From Rhabdophis nuchalis (Eukaryota > Chordata > Lepidosauria > Squamata > Natricidae), in contig CM077647.1 in NCBI GenBank assembly GCA_039707465.1, positions 172,234,663 through 172,298,662 of the forward strand: 64,000 bases of DNA, given 5' to 3'. Position numbers and translations under genes: made by a program. Within the stretch, counting starts at the first letter, position 1. Every line of letters begins with the position of its first letter. Shown here piece by piece: positions 10,087 to 20,415 of this stretch. The notes beneath the pieces were generated by a model. That model searched no databases. It was not told the DNA's origin and saw nothing but the letters and a program-made list of their open reading frames with translations.

Positions 10087-11022
10087 ATGATAAAAGAAAG
10101 TATGAGGTATGAAAATTACAGCATGGTGAAAGAATTCATTTTAATGGGTTTTCCTGGCATCCAGAAATTTAAGGTTCCTGTGTTCCTCATTATAGCACTG
10201 ATCTATATATTAATATTGAGTGGGAATGTTCTGATTATCTTCTTTGTGTGGAAAGACTACCGACTCCACACCCCCATGTATTGGCTGCTGGGCAACCTTT
10301 CCTTCTCAGGACTTTGCTTCACCACTGTTATCATTCCCCAAATGATGTTCAACATAATCACAGAGCAAAAAGTTATTTCCTTTATGGGTTGCATGATCCA
10401 GATATATTTCTATTTTTTCTTGGGAACCTCAGATTACATTCTGGTGGCGATCATGGCCTTTGACCGCTACGTGGCCATCTGTAACCCCTTGAGATATTCC
10501 GTCATCATGAGTGGTTGGTTCACCTTCCAGCTCGCTGCTGGGTCTTGGATAGGGGCCTTCTTCTCGGTCCTTTCTTCTTCAATCTTCCTTTATGTGATCC
10601 CATTCTGCGGTCCCAATGTTATTAACCACTTCTACTGTGATATCATTCCTTTGCTGAGGCTGGCCTGTAAGGACACAACCACCCTGGAATGGTTGAGCTA
10701 TGCATCGACGGCTCTTGTTGTCTTGTGTTCACTCTTCCTAACCTCACTGTCTTACATATATATCATTGCCACCATCCTACGCATTTCATCTTCAGCTGGT
10801 CGACAAAAAGCGTTTTCAACCTGTGGTGCTCACATCACTTTGGCTGTGACTTTTTATGGGTGTTCCATTTTCATGTACCTTCTGCCAGAGAAAATCCATT
10901 CCTCTGGCTTCTACAAAGGTGTGGCCCTGCTTCACACTGTGGTGACTCCTTTGCTGAATCCATTCATATATACTCTTAGGAATGAGAAAATAAAGGAAGT
11001 CTTCAAAGATGCATTGAAATGA
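10087..11022 (+). CDS. Olfactory receptor, class II, intact
   Basis: Seven-transmembrane odorant receptor of sensory-neuron cilia, coupling to Golf and adenylyl cyclase. The 311-aa frame is uninterrupted and of normal length. Landmarks: sequon N10-Y-S, SGN in TM1 (N47), LHTPMY (60-65), MAFDRYVAIC (123-132), the ECL2 cysteine region PFCGPNVINHFYCD (172-185), KAFSTCGAH (241-249) and PLLNPFIYTLRN (288-299). Starts at codon 1 (10087) and codon 6 (10102) are equally possible; both keep the sequon. It is the only OR here with NPLRY after DRYVAIC and with GN in TM1 outside the 48-64 kb array, so it belongs to a different subfamily. Upstream 9723-10086 has no other gene, only a short ATT run at about 10050. 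Coding region uninterrupted by introns, as usual for ORs. Confidence 0.95.
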   Translation: MIKESMRYENYSMVKEFILMGFPGIQKFKVPVFLIIALIYILILSGNVLIIFFVWKDYRLHTPMYWLLGNLSFSGLCFTTVIIPQMMFNIITEQKVISFMGCMIQIYFYFFLGTSDYILVAIMAFDRYVAICNPLRYSVIMSGWFTFQLAAGSWIGAFFSVLSSSIFLYVIPFCGPNVINHFYCDIIPLLRLACKDTTTLEWLSYASTALVVLCSLFLTSLSYIYIIATILRISSSAGRQKAFSTCGAHITLAVTFYGCSIFMYLLPEKIHSSGFYKGVALLHTVVTPLLNPFIYTLRNEKIKEVFKDALK

Positions 11023-11530
11023 ATGGACGTTCTTCCCCCAAACTGGACTAACCATTCCTTTAATTCAAGGGTGTGTTGATTCTGATACCAATGTATATCC
11101 CAGTGTGATATTCTTTTTCATGCCTTGAGTTATTGTGAACTAAGTCCAGGTCTAAATATATGTTTTAGTTTTGTTTTGCTGAAATCAACACGAGGAATTG
11201 TAAGTGCTTATCTGTTGATATATAACAACTGGACAACAGCAGATTACAGTTGGTATCCCACCTTACATACACACACAGACAGCCTACCCCAAAAAGCCAA
11301 TGTTTATCTACATAAAGCTTTTGGAGTTTAAGTGTCAGAGTCATGCTGAAAACAACAGTATGAAAAGTGGTATTTTAAGGACACAGTAGTGACATATACT
11401 GCACATTCTGATTCTACCATTGTGCTTTATGAAAAACCAAGAACATGCAAGTTCCATTGGTATCTACCTTTCTTTGCATCTCATGGAAAGTGAATGGATT
11501 TGTGTTTGTATAATTTAGATCTCCATACAC
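11023..11530. other. Intergenic 3' of the OR, nothing recognised
   Basis: No coding similarity and no clear repeat; probably holds the OR 3' UTR. Confidence 0.5.
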
Positions 11531-11659
11531 CAGGGGTGTCGGACTCACGTTATCATAGCAGTATTAAGTGACATATCAGGACTTTTTCCCCCTTCGCTAA
11601 ACTGGGCATGGGCCAGTGTGTGATGCATTTGCCCATGGTCCAAGAGCTTGACAGCCCTG
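11531..11659. mobile_element. Short hAT MITE with perfect TSD
   Basis: Ends CAGGGGTGTC and GACAGCCCTG are imperfect inverted repeats. Perfect 8-bp target duplications CCATACAC occur at 11523-11530 and 11660-11667. Same family as 13273-13701 and 43309-43914. Confidence 0.8.
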
Positions 11660-11818
11660 CCATACACTATCAGTTCCCCAGAACAAAGCTTGGGTTTCAT
11701 AGGGATGAAAGGGAGATAGAGAGATAGATAAACAGAGAGAGGATAGGGAATAGAAAGACTATTAGACTAAAAAGGTAAAACGTTGGAAAGAAATAGAGAA
11801 AGTCAGAAAGAGATGAAT

Positions 11819-11819
<1 letters not shown>

Positions 11820-11893
<74 letters not shown>

Positions 11894-11970
11894 GGATGGA
11901 TGATAGAGATTGATGATGGAGATAAAAGATAGATACAATAGCTAGGTAGGTAGGTAGGTAGGTAGGTAGG

Positions 11971-12031
<61 letters not shown>
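11820..12031. repeat. (ATAG)n / (GTAG)n tetranucleotide array
   Basis: Two ATAG runs of about 70 and 60 bp are separated by a degenerate stretch and a GTAG run of about seven units. Confidence 0.95.
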
Positions 12032-12032
<1 letters not shown>

Positions 12033-12131
12033 TCCTTTAATGTTTCCTTCATCAAAACAATGAATCATGTTTCCCAATTTTCTGCCACAAAGTTTCCTAG
12101 TTAGAGAAAATGTCACTTGCCAGACCAGAAA

Positions 12132-12133
12132 TA

Positions 12134-12230
<97 letters not shown>

Positions 12231-12275
12231 GTAATGATGATGATGATGATAATAATGATGATGATGATGATGATG

Positions 12276-12338
<63 letters not shown>

Positions 12339-12377
12339 GTAATGATGATGATGATAATAATGATGATGATGATGCTG

Positions 12378-12454
<77 letters not shown>
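12132..12454. repeat. (AAT)n array with GAT patches
   Basis: Over 320 bp of trinucleotide repeat: long AAT runs interrupted by short GATGATGAT patches. It yields poly-Asn, poly-Asp and poly-Ile frames that are not genes. Confidence 0.95.
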
Positions 12455-12456
<2 letters not shown>

Positions 12457-13272
12457 CTAAATTTGGGGCTTTGTCAGTTGATAAAAGTCAATGATTTTTA
12501 AGAGGTCATCGTGGCATCAAATCAATCAGGTTATAAGGAGGAATGTTACTGCAAATCAATACAACTAATAGAAAGAATAGAAAAATGATGTTAGTTCTGG
12601 CAGCAAAAATATTGCCTCCCCAAAATGGATAATTAAACATCTATTTTTCTGGCTGAAATGTCATACTTTTCTGAAGAACTTTTAATTCAACATGGAAATA
12701 TATCATATATACATTTACATCCTGAATATGTTTGTGTGCATTCACAAAAACATACTTAACAAAAGAAACACACACACACACACACACACCTTGGATATAA
12801 TGTATCCTTCAATAACTTTGTGCTTAAAACTTTCCAAGATTAGCTTTCTTAAATTGGCCCACAGAGATCTAGGTGGTGCTCAGGGACCTCCTAAGAAATC
12901 CTTGAGATATCTTCAAGGAAGTCCTAAGGGGTGGGGGTGGGGGAGAATATTGCCAAAGTAGATTTTTTATTTAAAAAAAAAAGATCCCCATTAATTGTAC
13001 TGAAAGCTCTCTCAGAATCGATGTGGAATTGCTAAAAATATAGGCTCCAAAATAACAGAATAGCAGAGCTCAAAGGGACCTTGGAGGTCTCCTAGTCCAA
13101 CATCCCTGTTTAATTTGCAGACCTTTGAGAAACCTGCACAGTGATTTTCCCTCTTCTACAAGACCCTCAACCATAATTGACTGGGAGGAGGAAAAAAATT
13201 ATAATTGCCTCTTTTATGGAATCCCATATTCCTTTTTTTCCCTGACGGAAAGGGGAAGATGGACACTTAGAG
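12455..13272. other. Intergenic with (AC)n and a CR1 3' tail
   Basis: An AC run lies at about 12766-12789. A minus-oriented CR1 3' end fragment lies at about 13050-13112 (AAAGGGACCTTGGAGGTC). No gene is seen. Confidence 0.6.
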
Positions 13273-13701
13273 CAGGGCTGTCAAACTGGATTTCTTTGAG
13301 GGCTAGACCCACATTGCAATTCTCCTCCGTTGATTGGGGAGGGGGCAGCAACAGGGAGAGCAGAGGGGGATGGGATGCATGCCTCTAATAGAACCCTACT
13401 GGCCAAAACAGGGCACAGGGGTGTGGACAGCCCTCTCTGCCCCGTTTTAAGCCTGAACAACCCCCTGCAACATTTTACCAGCCAAAACAAGGCATGGGGG
13501 ACCATGCTCCCCTCCCCGGCCTCATTTTTACCCTTCATGCCCTTCAGCACTCTGCCATCTGAAAACAGGCCAGAATTGGGCCAAAAACACACACGGCCCA
13601 TGTTAGCTGCGAGAGGCAGTGCTAGCCTGCACTGCCTCTGGGTTGGATTTAAGCACCCCGTGGACCGGATTCATCCTGTGGGTTTGAGTTTGACACCCCT
13701 G
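13273..13701. mobile_element. hAT MITE (CAGGG-TGTCAAACT family)
   Basis: Left end CAGGGCTGTCAAACT and right end GTTTGACACCCCTG are inverted. The flanks ACTTAGAG and TGTTAGAG agree at six of eight positions, consistent with an older 8-bp target duplication. Interior frames have no known protein similarity. Confidence 0.75.
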
Positions 13702-14573
13702 TGTTAGAGGCTACATGGGCAACATTGAGCCTGCAGAGTCCTCAATCCATAGCAAAGCTTTCGTAAAGTTGCATTGTTGCCATACTTTGAATAGAAGTAT
13801 TTATCAGGAAGCAAGTGAATGAACTAGACTCAGGAATATAACATTCTCCTACTGATGCATATAGAGAGTCTCAATCACCCAAGTCGTGGTTGTCCCCAAA
13901 GGTGCTTTTTCAAGAGGCAACTGAACTTTCTGGTTTTTATTTGAAGACATAAAGGTGACTTGGCCATACCCCCAAACCTTTGTCAGAAGCTTTATTTTAA
14001 AGCCCCTTTTCCCTGGAAGTCCAAATTGCACAACAAACCCCTTCATTGCATCAACCCAACCTTCAACCAAGATTGACTCATAAAACCAACTATGTTAGCT
14101 ATGGCCCCTACAGCAGCCAATAGCTTGCACAGGAACAGGAAGCTCAAGGAAAAGACCCAAGAGAGGGTATAAATAACCCTCACTCTCCAGTCCTTATGGT
14201 CAGCTGCCCAGGACTTCAAATCCATGTGATCCTTTTCATCAATAAACCATCTTTCCAATCAGCCTCCATGTTTCCAGTGTCTTTCTCCCCACTTGGAACT
14301 GAACCAGATGGAGATTTCTTCCAACAGCATCATTTAAGACAAGAGACCTGGAGTATGTCTACTTTATGTGATCTGTTATGATGGACAAATATCCACAGGG
14401 AATCCCATAAATTATTTAACAATTTCTCACATCTATATAAATAAAAATGTAAAATAGTTTGTACGAATCCACTAATCTCAAAAACTACTAGACCGATTTA
14501 CCTCCATTTTTCACACAATGTTCACAAGGACTTCCAATAATAGAATATTATTATTATAGGACTGTGAAGTTGA
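13702..14573. other. Intergenic, possible LTR-like piece
   Basis: From 13855 there is a snake-type interspersed repeat (AGAGTCTCAATCACCCAAG) related to those at 47.7 and 59.86 kb. A TATA-like GGTATAAATAACC (14166) followed about 80 bp later by AATAAACC (14242) resembles the promoter and poly(A) layout of an LTR, but I see no LTR ends or target duplication. An AT-rich repeat follows at 14430-14540. Confidence 0.4.
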
Positions 14574-14960
14574 TGCTATTATACATCTATTATACATCTT
14601 GGCACAAATGATGCTATTATACATCTTGGCACAAATGATCTGTCCCAAAAAGATGTAGCTTCTGTGCAGAATGATTTCCAGAGTTTGGGGTACGAACTTA
14701 GTAGTACAGGTTGTAGGCTTATCTTCTCAGAGGTTATACCAGTATACAAGGAACAAAAAGGAAAGGGCCAGCGCATAGCAGAGTTTAATGTGTGGCTAAA
14801 GGAGTGGTGTAAAAAGGAAGGCTTTGGTCTTATTAGTCATGATGCCTGCAGCTGGTCCAATGATAAACTGTACAAAAGAGATGGTTTGCACCCATCCAAG
14901 AAAGGGACTGAGTTACTTGGCACTAAATTCACAGATTTCCTGGCTAAACATTTAAACTGA
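14574..14960 (+). pseudogene. CR1 ORF1 C-terminal esterase domain, truncated
   Basis: The open frame encodes the end of the CR1 ORF1 SGNH/GDSL-type esterase domain. HLGTND is the block III GxND motif and KRDGLHPSKKGTELLG contains the Asp and His of block V. The N-terminus with the catalytic Ser block is absent. The segment GATGCTATTATACATCTTGG through ACAAAT is tandemly duplicated (27 bp), repeating the GTND motif. The stop at 14958-14960 is about 160 bp before the first Met of ORF2. Confidence 0.8.
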
Positions 14961-15118
14961 ATAGTGGGGACAGAGAATCAATAGATAAAGAATATTTCTG
15001 TCCCCAGCAAACTAAAATTCATAGGGTTATCAGTGCGTGTAACATAGATAATTGTGCAGGTAATATTATCAACACTGCTGTCAAGCAAAACCAAACAATT
15101 AACAGTGGGTGCCATACC

Positions 15119-17986
15119 ATGTACATGAACCATACAAGTGGCAAAGAAATAGGGGCAAAGAGAACCATAGTCAGGCATAACACAGGTTTCGTAGACAGAA
15201 AACACAGGGTCAATCAAAATGGACTCAAATGTCTATACACCAATGCACAGAGTATGAGGAATAAACAGGGTGAATTAGAAATTCAAGTAAATGAGGGCAG
15301 ATACGATATTGTTGCCATTACAGAAACTTGGTGGGATGAAACCCACAAATGGAACATACAGCTAGAAGGATTTAAATTATTTAAAAGAAATAGACCAAAT
15401 AAAAGAGGAGGTGGAGTTGCACTATATATAAGAAATAATTACATCTCTACAGAAATAGAGCACAACAATGATGAGAACTATCTTGAATGTATTTGGGTCA
15501 ATATTAAAGGTTGGGGGGGGAATGATATTGTCATAGGTCTATACTACAGGCCACCCAACCAAGCAGAGGAAGTGGATGTACTTTTTGCTAACCAGCTAAC
15601 TAAGGTATGTAGGAAGCACACTGCAATAGTAATGGGAGATTTTAACTACCCTGACATCAATTGGGAAACAAACTCTGCACCAAGTGGAAGATCCAACAGG
15701 TTCCTAACAAACCTAGCAGACAACTTTGTTTCCCAAAAGGTAGAGAAGGGAACAAGGGGATCAGCAATATTGGACTTAATTCTCACTAACAGAGAGGAAA
15801 TGATAGAAGGTGTAGAAGCTACAGGAACTTTGGGGGCAAGCGATCATGAAATACTGGAATTCAACATTATGCAAACAAAAGTAGTTGAACAAAGTCAAAC
15901 TAGAGTCTTAGACTTCAAGAGAGCTAATTTCAACAAACTCAGAGAGAGCTTGGGAAGGATTCCATGGATGAGAATCCTCAAGGGGAAAACAACTCAAGAA
16001 GCTTGGGAAATTTTGAAAAATGAGATTATAAAAGCCCAGTCCAGCGCAATACCAATGAAGAAGAAAAATAACAGTTCCCAAAAGAAACCAGCATGGCTGC
16101 ATAAAGAACTCTCTGACAAATTGAAAGACAAAAAGGATAAATATAAAAAGTGGAAAAAGGGGGACATAACCAAGGCAAAATATCAGCAAATAGCCCGAGC
16201 CTGTAAAGATGAAGTGAGGAAAGCTAAGGCTCACAATGAAGAAAGGCTTGCCAAAAAAGTAAAAAATAACAAAAAAAGCTTCTTCCAACATGTTAAAAAT
16301 AAGAAAAAAGTTAAGGAAACAATTGGTCCACTGCTGGGAGAAAATGGCAAGAAGATGATAAGCAACAGGGAGAAAGCAGAACTATTTAACTCTTTCTTTG
16401 CATCTGTCTTTACACAAAGGGATAAAACAGTCCAATCAATCAAAAACAGCACCACAAATATCAGATTAGGAACACAAGTTGAAATAGAGAAGAAAATGGT
16501 AAGTGAGCACCTGTCTGCCCTGGACGAGTTCAAATCACCAGGACCGGATGGATTACACCCCAGGGTTCTGAAGGAACTGGCAGACGAGATCTCAGAACCA
16601 CTGAACTATATCTTTCAGAGATCCTGGAGCACCGGGGAACTGCCAGAAGACTGGAAAAGAGCAGATGTGGTTCCCATCTTCAAAAAAGGAAAAAAAACAG
16701 ATCCAGGAAACTATAGACCCATCAGCCTGACCTCAATACCAGGAAAGATTCTGGAAAAGATAATTAAACAACAAATAAGTGAACACCTAGAAGCAAACAA
16801 AGTAATAGCCAAAAGCCAACATGGGTTTGTCAAAAACAGATCATGCCAGACGAATCTAATTGCATTCTTTGACAAAGTAACAAAATCAGTGGACCAGAGG
16901 AATGCTGTTGATATAATTTACCTGGACTTCAGTAAGGCATTTGATAAAGTAGACCATAACCTACTATTAGATAAAGTAGAAAATTGTGGGTTAGACAGCA
17001 CCACCACCAAATGGATTCGTAACTGGCTGACCAACCGCACTCAACGTGTAGTCCTCAATGGAACTGCATCTACATGGAAGGAAGTATGCAGTGGAGTCCC
17101 CCAAGGCTCTGTTTTAGGCCCAGTACTCTTTAACATCTTCATCAACGATTTGGATGAGGGGATAAATGGGGAACTCATCAAATTCGCAGACGACACCAAG
17201 CTGGCAGGAATAGCCAACACTCCAGAAGATAGGCTTAAGATACAGAAGGATCTAGACAAACTTGAACATTGGGCACTGTCTAATAAAATGAAATTCAATT
17301 GTGAAAAAAGTAAGGTCCTACATATAGGCAAGAAAAACCAAATGCACAAGTACAGTATAGGTGGTACCTTGCTCAATAGTAGCAACTGTGAGAGGGATCT
17401 CGGAATCCTAGTGGACAACCATTTAAATATGAGCCAGCAGTGTGCAGCAGCTGCCAAAAAAGCCAACACAGTTCTAGGCTGCATCAACAGAGGGATAGAA
17501 TCTAGATCGCGTGAAGTGTTAATGCCACTGTATAGTGCCTTGGTAAGGCCACACTTGGAATACTGCATACAGTTTTGGTCGCCACGATGTAGAAAAGACG
17601 TGGAGACTCTGGAAAGAGTGCAAAGAAGAGCAACCAAGATGATTAGAGGACTGGAGACTAAGACATATGAAGAACGGCTGCAGGAACTGGGTATGTCTAG
17701 TTTGATGAAGAGAAGGACCAGGGGAGACATGATAGCAGTGTTCCGATATCTCAGAGGGTGCCACAAAGAAGAGGGAGTCAAACTTTTCTCCAAGACACCT
17801 GGGGGCAGGACAAGGAGCAATGGGTGGAAACTAACCAAGGAGAGAAGCAACTTAGAACTAAGGAGAAATTTCCTAACAGTAAGAACAATTAACCTCTGGA
17901 ACAGCTTGCCTCCAGCAGTTGTGAATGCCCCAACCCTGGAAGTCTTTAAAAAGATGTTAGACAGCCATTTGTCTGAAATGGTATAA
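15119..17986 (+). CDS. CR1 ORF2: AP-type endonuclease and reverse transcriptase, intact
   Basis: The 955-aa frame is uninterrupted. The N-terminal AP-endonuclease domain has N42 in TNAQS, E69 in ITETWW, GDFNYPDINW at 173-182 and SDHEILEF at 241-248 (catalytic Asp-His), so all expected catalytic blocks are present. The RT domain follows: FKSPGPDGLHP, NYRPISLTS, YLDFSKAFDKVDH (motif A, about residue 600), SGVPQGSVLGP (motif B) and FADDTKLAG (motif C, Asp 691-692). The C-terminal region contains RPHLEYCIQFWSP. It would nick target DNA and copy its RNA by target-primed reverse transcription. The true start could be upstream of the first Met. Whether the copy can move is doubtful, since the promoter and most of ORF1 are missing. 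Confidence 0.92.
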   Translation: MYMNHTSGKEIGAKRTIVRHNTGFVDRKHRVNQNGLKCLYTNAQSMRNKQGELEIQVNEGRYDIVAITETWWDETHKWNIQLEGFKLFKRNRPNKRGGGVALYIRNNYISTEIEHNNDENYLECIWVNIKGWGGNDIVIGLYYRPPNQAEEVDVLFANQLTKVCRKHTAIVMGDFNYPDINWETNSAPSGRSNRFLTNLADNFVSQKVEKGTRGSAILDLILTNREEMIEGVEATGTLGASDHEILEFNIMQTKVVEQSQTRVLDFKRANFNKLRESLGRIPWMRILKGKTTQEAWEILKNEIIKAQSSAIPMKKKNNSSQKKPAWLHKELSDKLKDKKDKYKKWKKGDITKAKYQQIARACKDEVRKAKAHNEERLAKKVKNNKKSFFQHVKNKKKVKETIGPLLGENGKKMISNREKAELFNSFFASVFTQRDKTVQSIKNSTTNIRLGTQVEIEKKMVSEHLSALDEFKSPGPDGLHPRVLKELADEISEPLNYIFQRSWSTGELPEDWKRADVVPIFKKGKKTDPGNYRPISLTSIPGKILEKIIKQQISEHLEANKVIAKSQHGFVKNRSCQTNLIAFFDKVTKSVDQRNAVDIIYLDFSKAFDKVDHNLLLDKVENCGLDSTTTKWIRNWLTNRTQRVVLNGTASTWKEVCSGVPQGSVLGPVLFNIFINDLDEGINGELIKFADDTKLAGIANTPEDRLKIQKDLDKLEHWALSNKMKFNCEKSKVLHIGKKNQMHKYSIGGTLLNSSNCERDLGILVDNHLNMSQQCAAAAKKANTVLGCINRGIESRSREVLMPLYSALVRPHLEYCIQFWSPRCRKDVETLERVQRRATKMIRGLETKTYEERLQELGMSSLMKRRTRGDMIAVFRYLRGCHKEEGVKLFSKTPGGRTRSNGWKLTKERSNLELRRNFLTVRTINLWNSLPPAVVNAPTLEVFKKMLDSHLSEMV

Positions 17987-18240
17987 GATTCCTGCCCATG
18001 CAGGGGGTTGGACTAGAAGACCTACAAGGTCCCTTCCAACTCTGCTATTGTATTGTATTGTAATATCAACTCATGTGTGTCATGTGCAAGGTACACAAAT
18101 GTAAAATGTACCCACTGATCAAGTTTTCACCTCCCTGTAGCCCTGCCCATCAGACTGCTTTTCAACTGTCAGTGTTGGAAGAGGCCTCATATGGAGGCTC
18201 TTAGGGCCAAAAAGGCACTGGATAGCAAACTCCCAGGTGG

Positions 18241-18955
18241 CCCATAGAGAGAGAGTTGGGGGGGGGGAGAAATACAGTTTAATAAAAGAGGGACTAGGGG
18301 AGACATGATAGCAGCCTTCCAATATCTCAGGCGTTGCCTCAAAGAAGAGGGAGTCAAGCTATTCTCCAAGGCACCTGAGGGCAGAACAAGAAGCAATGGG
18401 TGGAAACTAATCAAGGAGAGAAGCAACTTAGAACTGAGGAGAAATTTCCTGGCAGTTAGAACAATTAACCAGTGGAACAGAAGTTGCCTCCAGAAGTTGT
18501 GAATGCCCCAACACTGCAAGTCTTTATGAAGATGTTGGATAGCCATTTGTCTGAAATGGTTTAGGGAGTGATGGCTAACCTTTTTTGGCTCATGTGCCAA
18601 AGCAGGGGGAGTGCAGGGGCAATGTGCACAGGTATGCCACATCTATAATGCTATGTGCATGACCCCCTACATTTGGCATACTTTTTATGTCCTCCCCAGG
18701 CTCCAGAGGCTTTATAGGAGCCTGGGGAGGGTGAAAACAGCCTTCCCCCACCTCCAGAGGGCAAAAAACGGCCTCAAAAGAAGGCCTAAATCAGCTGGCC
18801 AGGGCACACATACACACTGAAGCTGACAGGGCAATGCCTTGCATGCCCTGAGAAATGGTTCCGTGTGCCACCTGTGGCACCCATGCCATAGGTTCGCCAT
18901 CATGGGTATAGGGCTTCCTGCCTAGGCAGGGAGTTGGACCAACTCTGCTATTGTA
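18241..18955 (+). mobile_element. CR1 3' fragment split by a hAT element
   Basis: CR1 RT C-terminal sequence (GDMIAAFQYLRR onward) runs to 18565, is interrupted by a hAT-like insertion, and resumes at 18905 with the CR1 3' end (GGCTTCCTGCCTAGGCAGGG), finishing in TATTG-like sequence. Frame is lost near 18480. Confidence 0.85.
18566..18904. mobile_element. hAT-like MITE nested in CR1
   Basis: Left end GAGTGATGGCTAACCTTTTT and the reverse complement of the right end (CATGATGGCGAACCTATGG) pair. The flanks GGTTTAGG (18558-18565) and GGTATAGG (18905-18912) agree at seven of eight positions and restore the CR1 consensus when joined. Same family as 25044-27734. Confidence 0.75.
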
Positions 18956-18956
18956 T

Positions 18957-19552
18957 TACATAGGTAGATAGAGGGATAGATAGTGAGGGAGAAATAAGGT
19001 AGGTAGGTAGGTAGGTAGGTAGTTAGGGTGATAGAGAGGGAGAAATAAGGTAGGTAGGTAGGTAGAGGGAGAAAGGAAGAAATATAGTAGGTAGGTAGGT
19101 GGATAGATAGATAGGGAGAAATACAGTAGGTAGGTAGGTAGGTAGAGGGATAGATAGAGAGGGAGAAATACAGTAGGTAGGTAGGTAGGTAGGTAGGTAG
19201 AGGGAGAAAGGAAGAAATATAGTAGGTAGGTAGGTAGGTAGGTTGGTAGGTAGGTGGATAGATAGATAGGGAGAAATACAGTAGGTAGGCAGGTAGGTAG
19301 ATAGGGGAATAGATAGAGAGGGAGAAATGCAGTAGGTAGGTAGGTAGGTAGAGGGAGAAAGGAAGAAATGCAGTAGGTAGGTAAGTAGAGGGATAGACAG
19401 AGAGGGAGAAATATGGTTGGTTGGTAGGTAGGTAGGTAGGTAGGTAGGTAGGTAGGTAGGTAGGTAGAGGAATAGAGAGGGTGGGAGAAATACAGTAGGT
19501 AGGTAGGTAGAGGGATAGACAGGGGGAAATACAGTAGGTAGGTAGGTTGGGG
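18957..19552. repeat. Higher-order (GTAG)n minisatellite
   Basis: About 600 bp of GTAG runs are punctuated by a recurring spacer (AGGGATAGATAGAGAGGGAGAAATACA or variants), giving an irregular higher-order unit of roughly 45-60 bp. A short inverted relative lies at about 20560-20650. Confidence 0.85.
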
Positions 19553-19624
19553 ATTATATGGTGGTTGTGTGTATGCGTGCAGATTTATTTTGTGTGCCAG
19601 TTGTACCCTTGCTTGGATAGGAAG

Positions 19625-19756
19625 GCCTTGCTAACAACCATTCCCATCCTGGTTAGATTACTTCAATGTACTCTGCATGGGACTGCCCTTGAAGCTCACC
19701 CAGATGTTACAATTGATCCAGAATGTGATGGCTTGCACAGCGTTGGGTGTTTGTAA
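19625..19756 (+). mobile_element. L2-like RT C-terminal remnant
   Basis: One frame reads LDYFNVLCMGLPLKL and then LQLIQNVMACTALG, matching the LDYCNALFMGLP...LQLVQNAA block of the L2-like copies at 50.3 and 53.9 kb. Too short and decayed to be functional. Confidence 0.65.
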
Positions 19757-19789
19757 ATTAAGCTCATTTAAACCTCTACGTTCTGACCT

Positions 19790-20415
19790 AGGCTTCTTGA
19801 GACAGTAAAAAGCAAACACTTAGTCCCCAAAACCCTATTTTTATTTCAACGGCTCTGAATTGTGTTCATTCACAGTCCGTAATGAGTAACAAATAGTTTG
19901 TAAAGAGTCCAACAGAAATCTTCCAAAGTCTTTCTGGATAAGGCTGATAAGCACCCACCTTTATCTCCCTTGAAATGCTGCCAAAGACGTAATTAGTAAT
20001 TAGCTTTGCAAGGCCTCATGCAGCACATAGTCAACTTCAGACGTTAAACTGACCAGAACAAACAAAGTTGCTTCCTGCAAGGGCTCACGTGCCTTTGCTC
20101 CTCCTTTATGTCATATGGGAGGGGCCAATCATCTCCAAGCCTTATTCCTGGGTTGCCCCTTTTGTCTTAACTGTTCTTGCCTTCTGCTCATTCACGCACT
20201 GGGAACAGGCTCCCCCTGTCCCTCGACTTGGCTGATATATGACTCTGGAGGCTCCAGAGGCAGCACATAACTCCCAGATGACTCACTCTCTGTCTCCGAT
20301 GCAGTACCCTCGTCAGAGCCTTCCCCAGACTCCAGGACTGGCCCATGTTACTCCCCAACCTCCTCATTGTCCGACTCTGCTTCCAGCTCCGCAGGCTGCT
20401 GGTGGGCCACAACAC
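19790..20415 (-). mobile_element. LTR- or retroposon-like sequence, minus orientation
   Basis: Read on the minus strand it begins near TGTTGTGGCCCACCAGCAG, runs about 620 bp without a long frame, and ends near TTGAAATAAAAATAGGG, which contains an AATAAA signal. The start and poly(A) signal suggest an LTR, but paired LTRs and target duplications were not found. Confidence 0.35.

Larger units (their letters stand above)
14574..18062 (+). mobile_element. CR1 LINE, long 5'-truncated copy with intact ORF2
   Basis: CR1-clade non-LTR retrotransposon of about 3.5 kb: the end of ORF1, a complete ORF2, a short 3' UTR (GGGGGTTGGACTAGAAGACC) and a tail of TATTG units. The 5' truncation falls within ORF1, as expected for incomplete reverse transcription. 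Fragments elsewhere in the window are very similar by eye, suggesting recent activity of this family. Confidence 0.9.

Noticed and set aside
12110..12494. 116-aa poly-Asn/Asp and poly-Ile reading frames
   Set aside because: They are translations of an (AAT)n/(GAT)n microsatellite.
17041..17850. 269-aa minus-strand frame opposite CR1 ORF2 (similar ones at 45470-46414 and 29103-29534)
   Set aside because: Antisense shadow of the RT coding strand, repeated wherever CR1 occurs; no independent protein similarity.
18957..19552. Regularly spaced repeats resembling a CRISPR array
   Set aside because: The repeats are GTAG microsatellite runs, spacers are near-identical, there are no cas genes, and this is a vertebrate genome.
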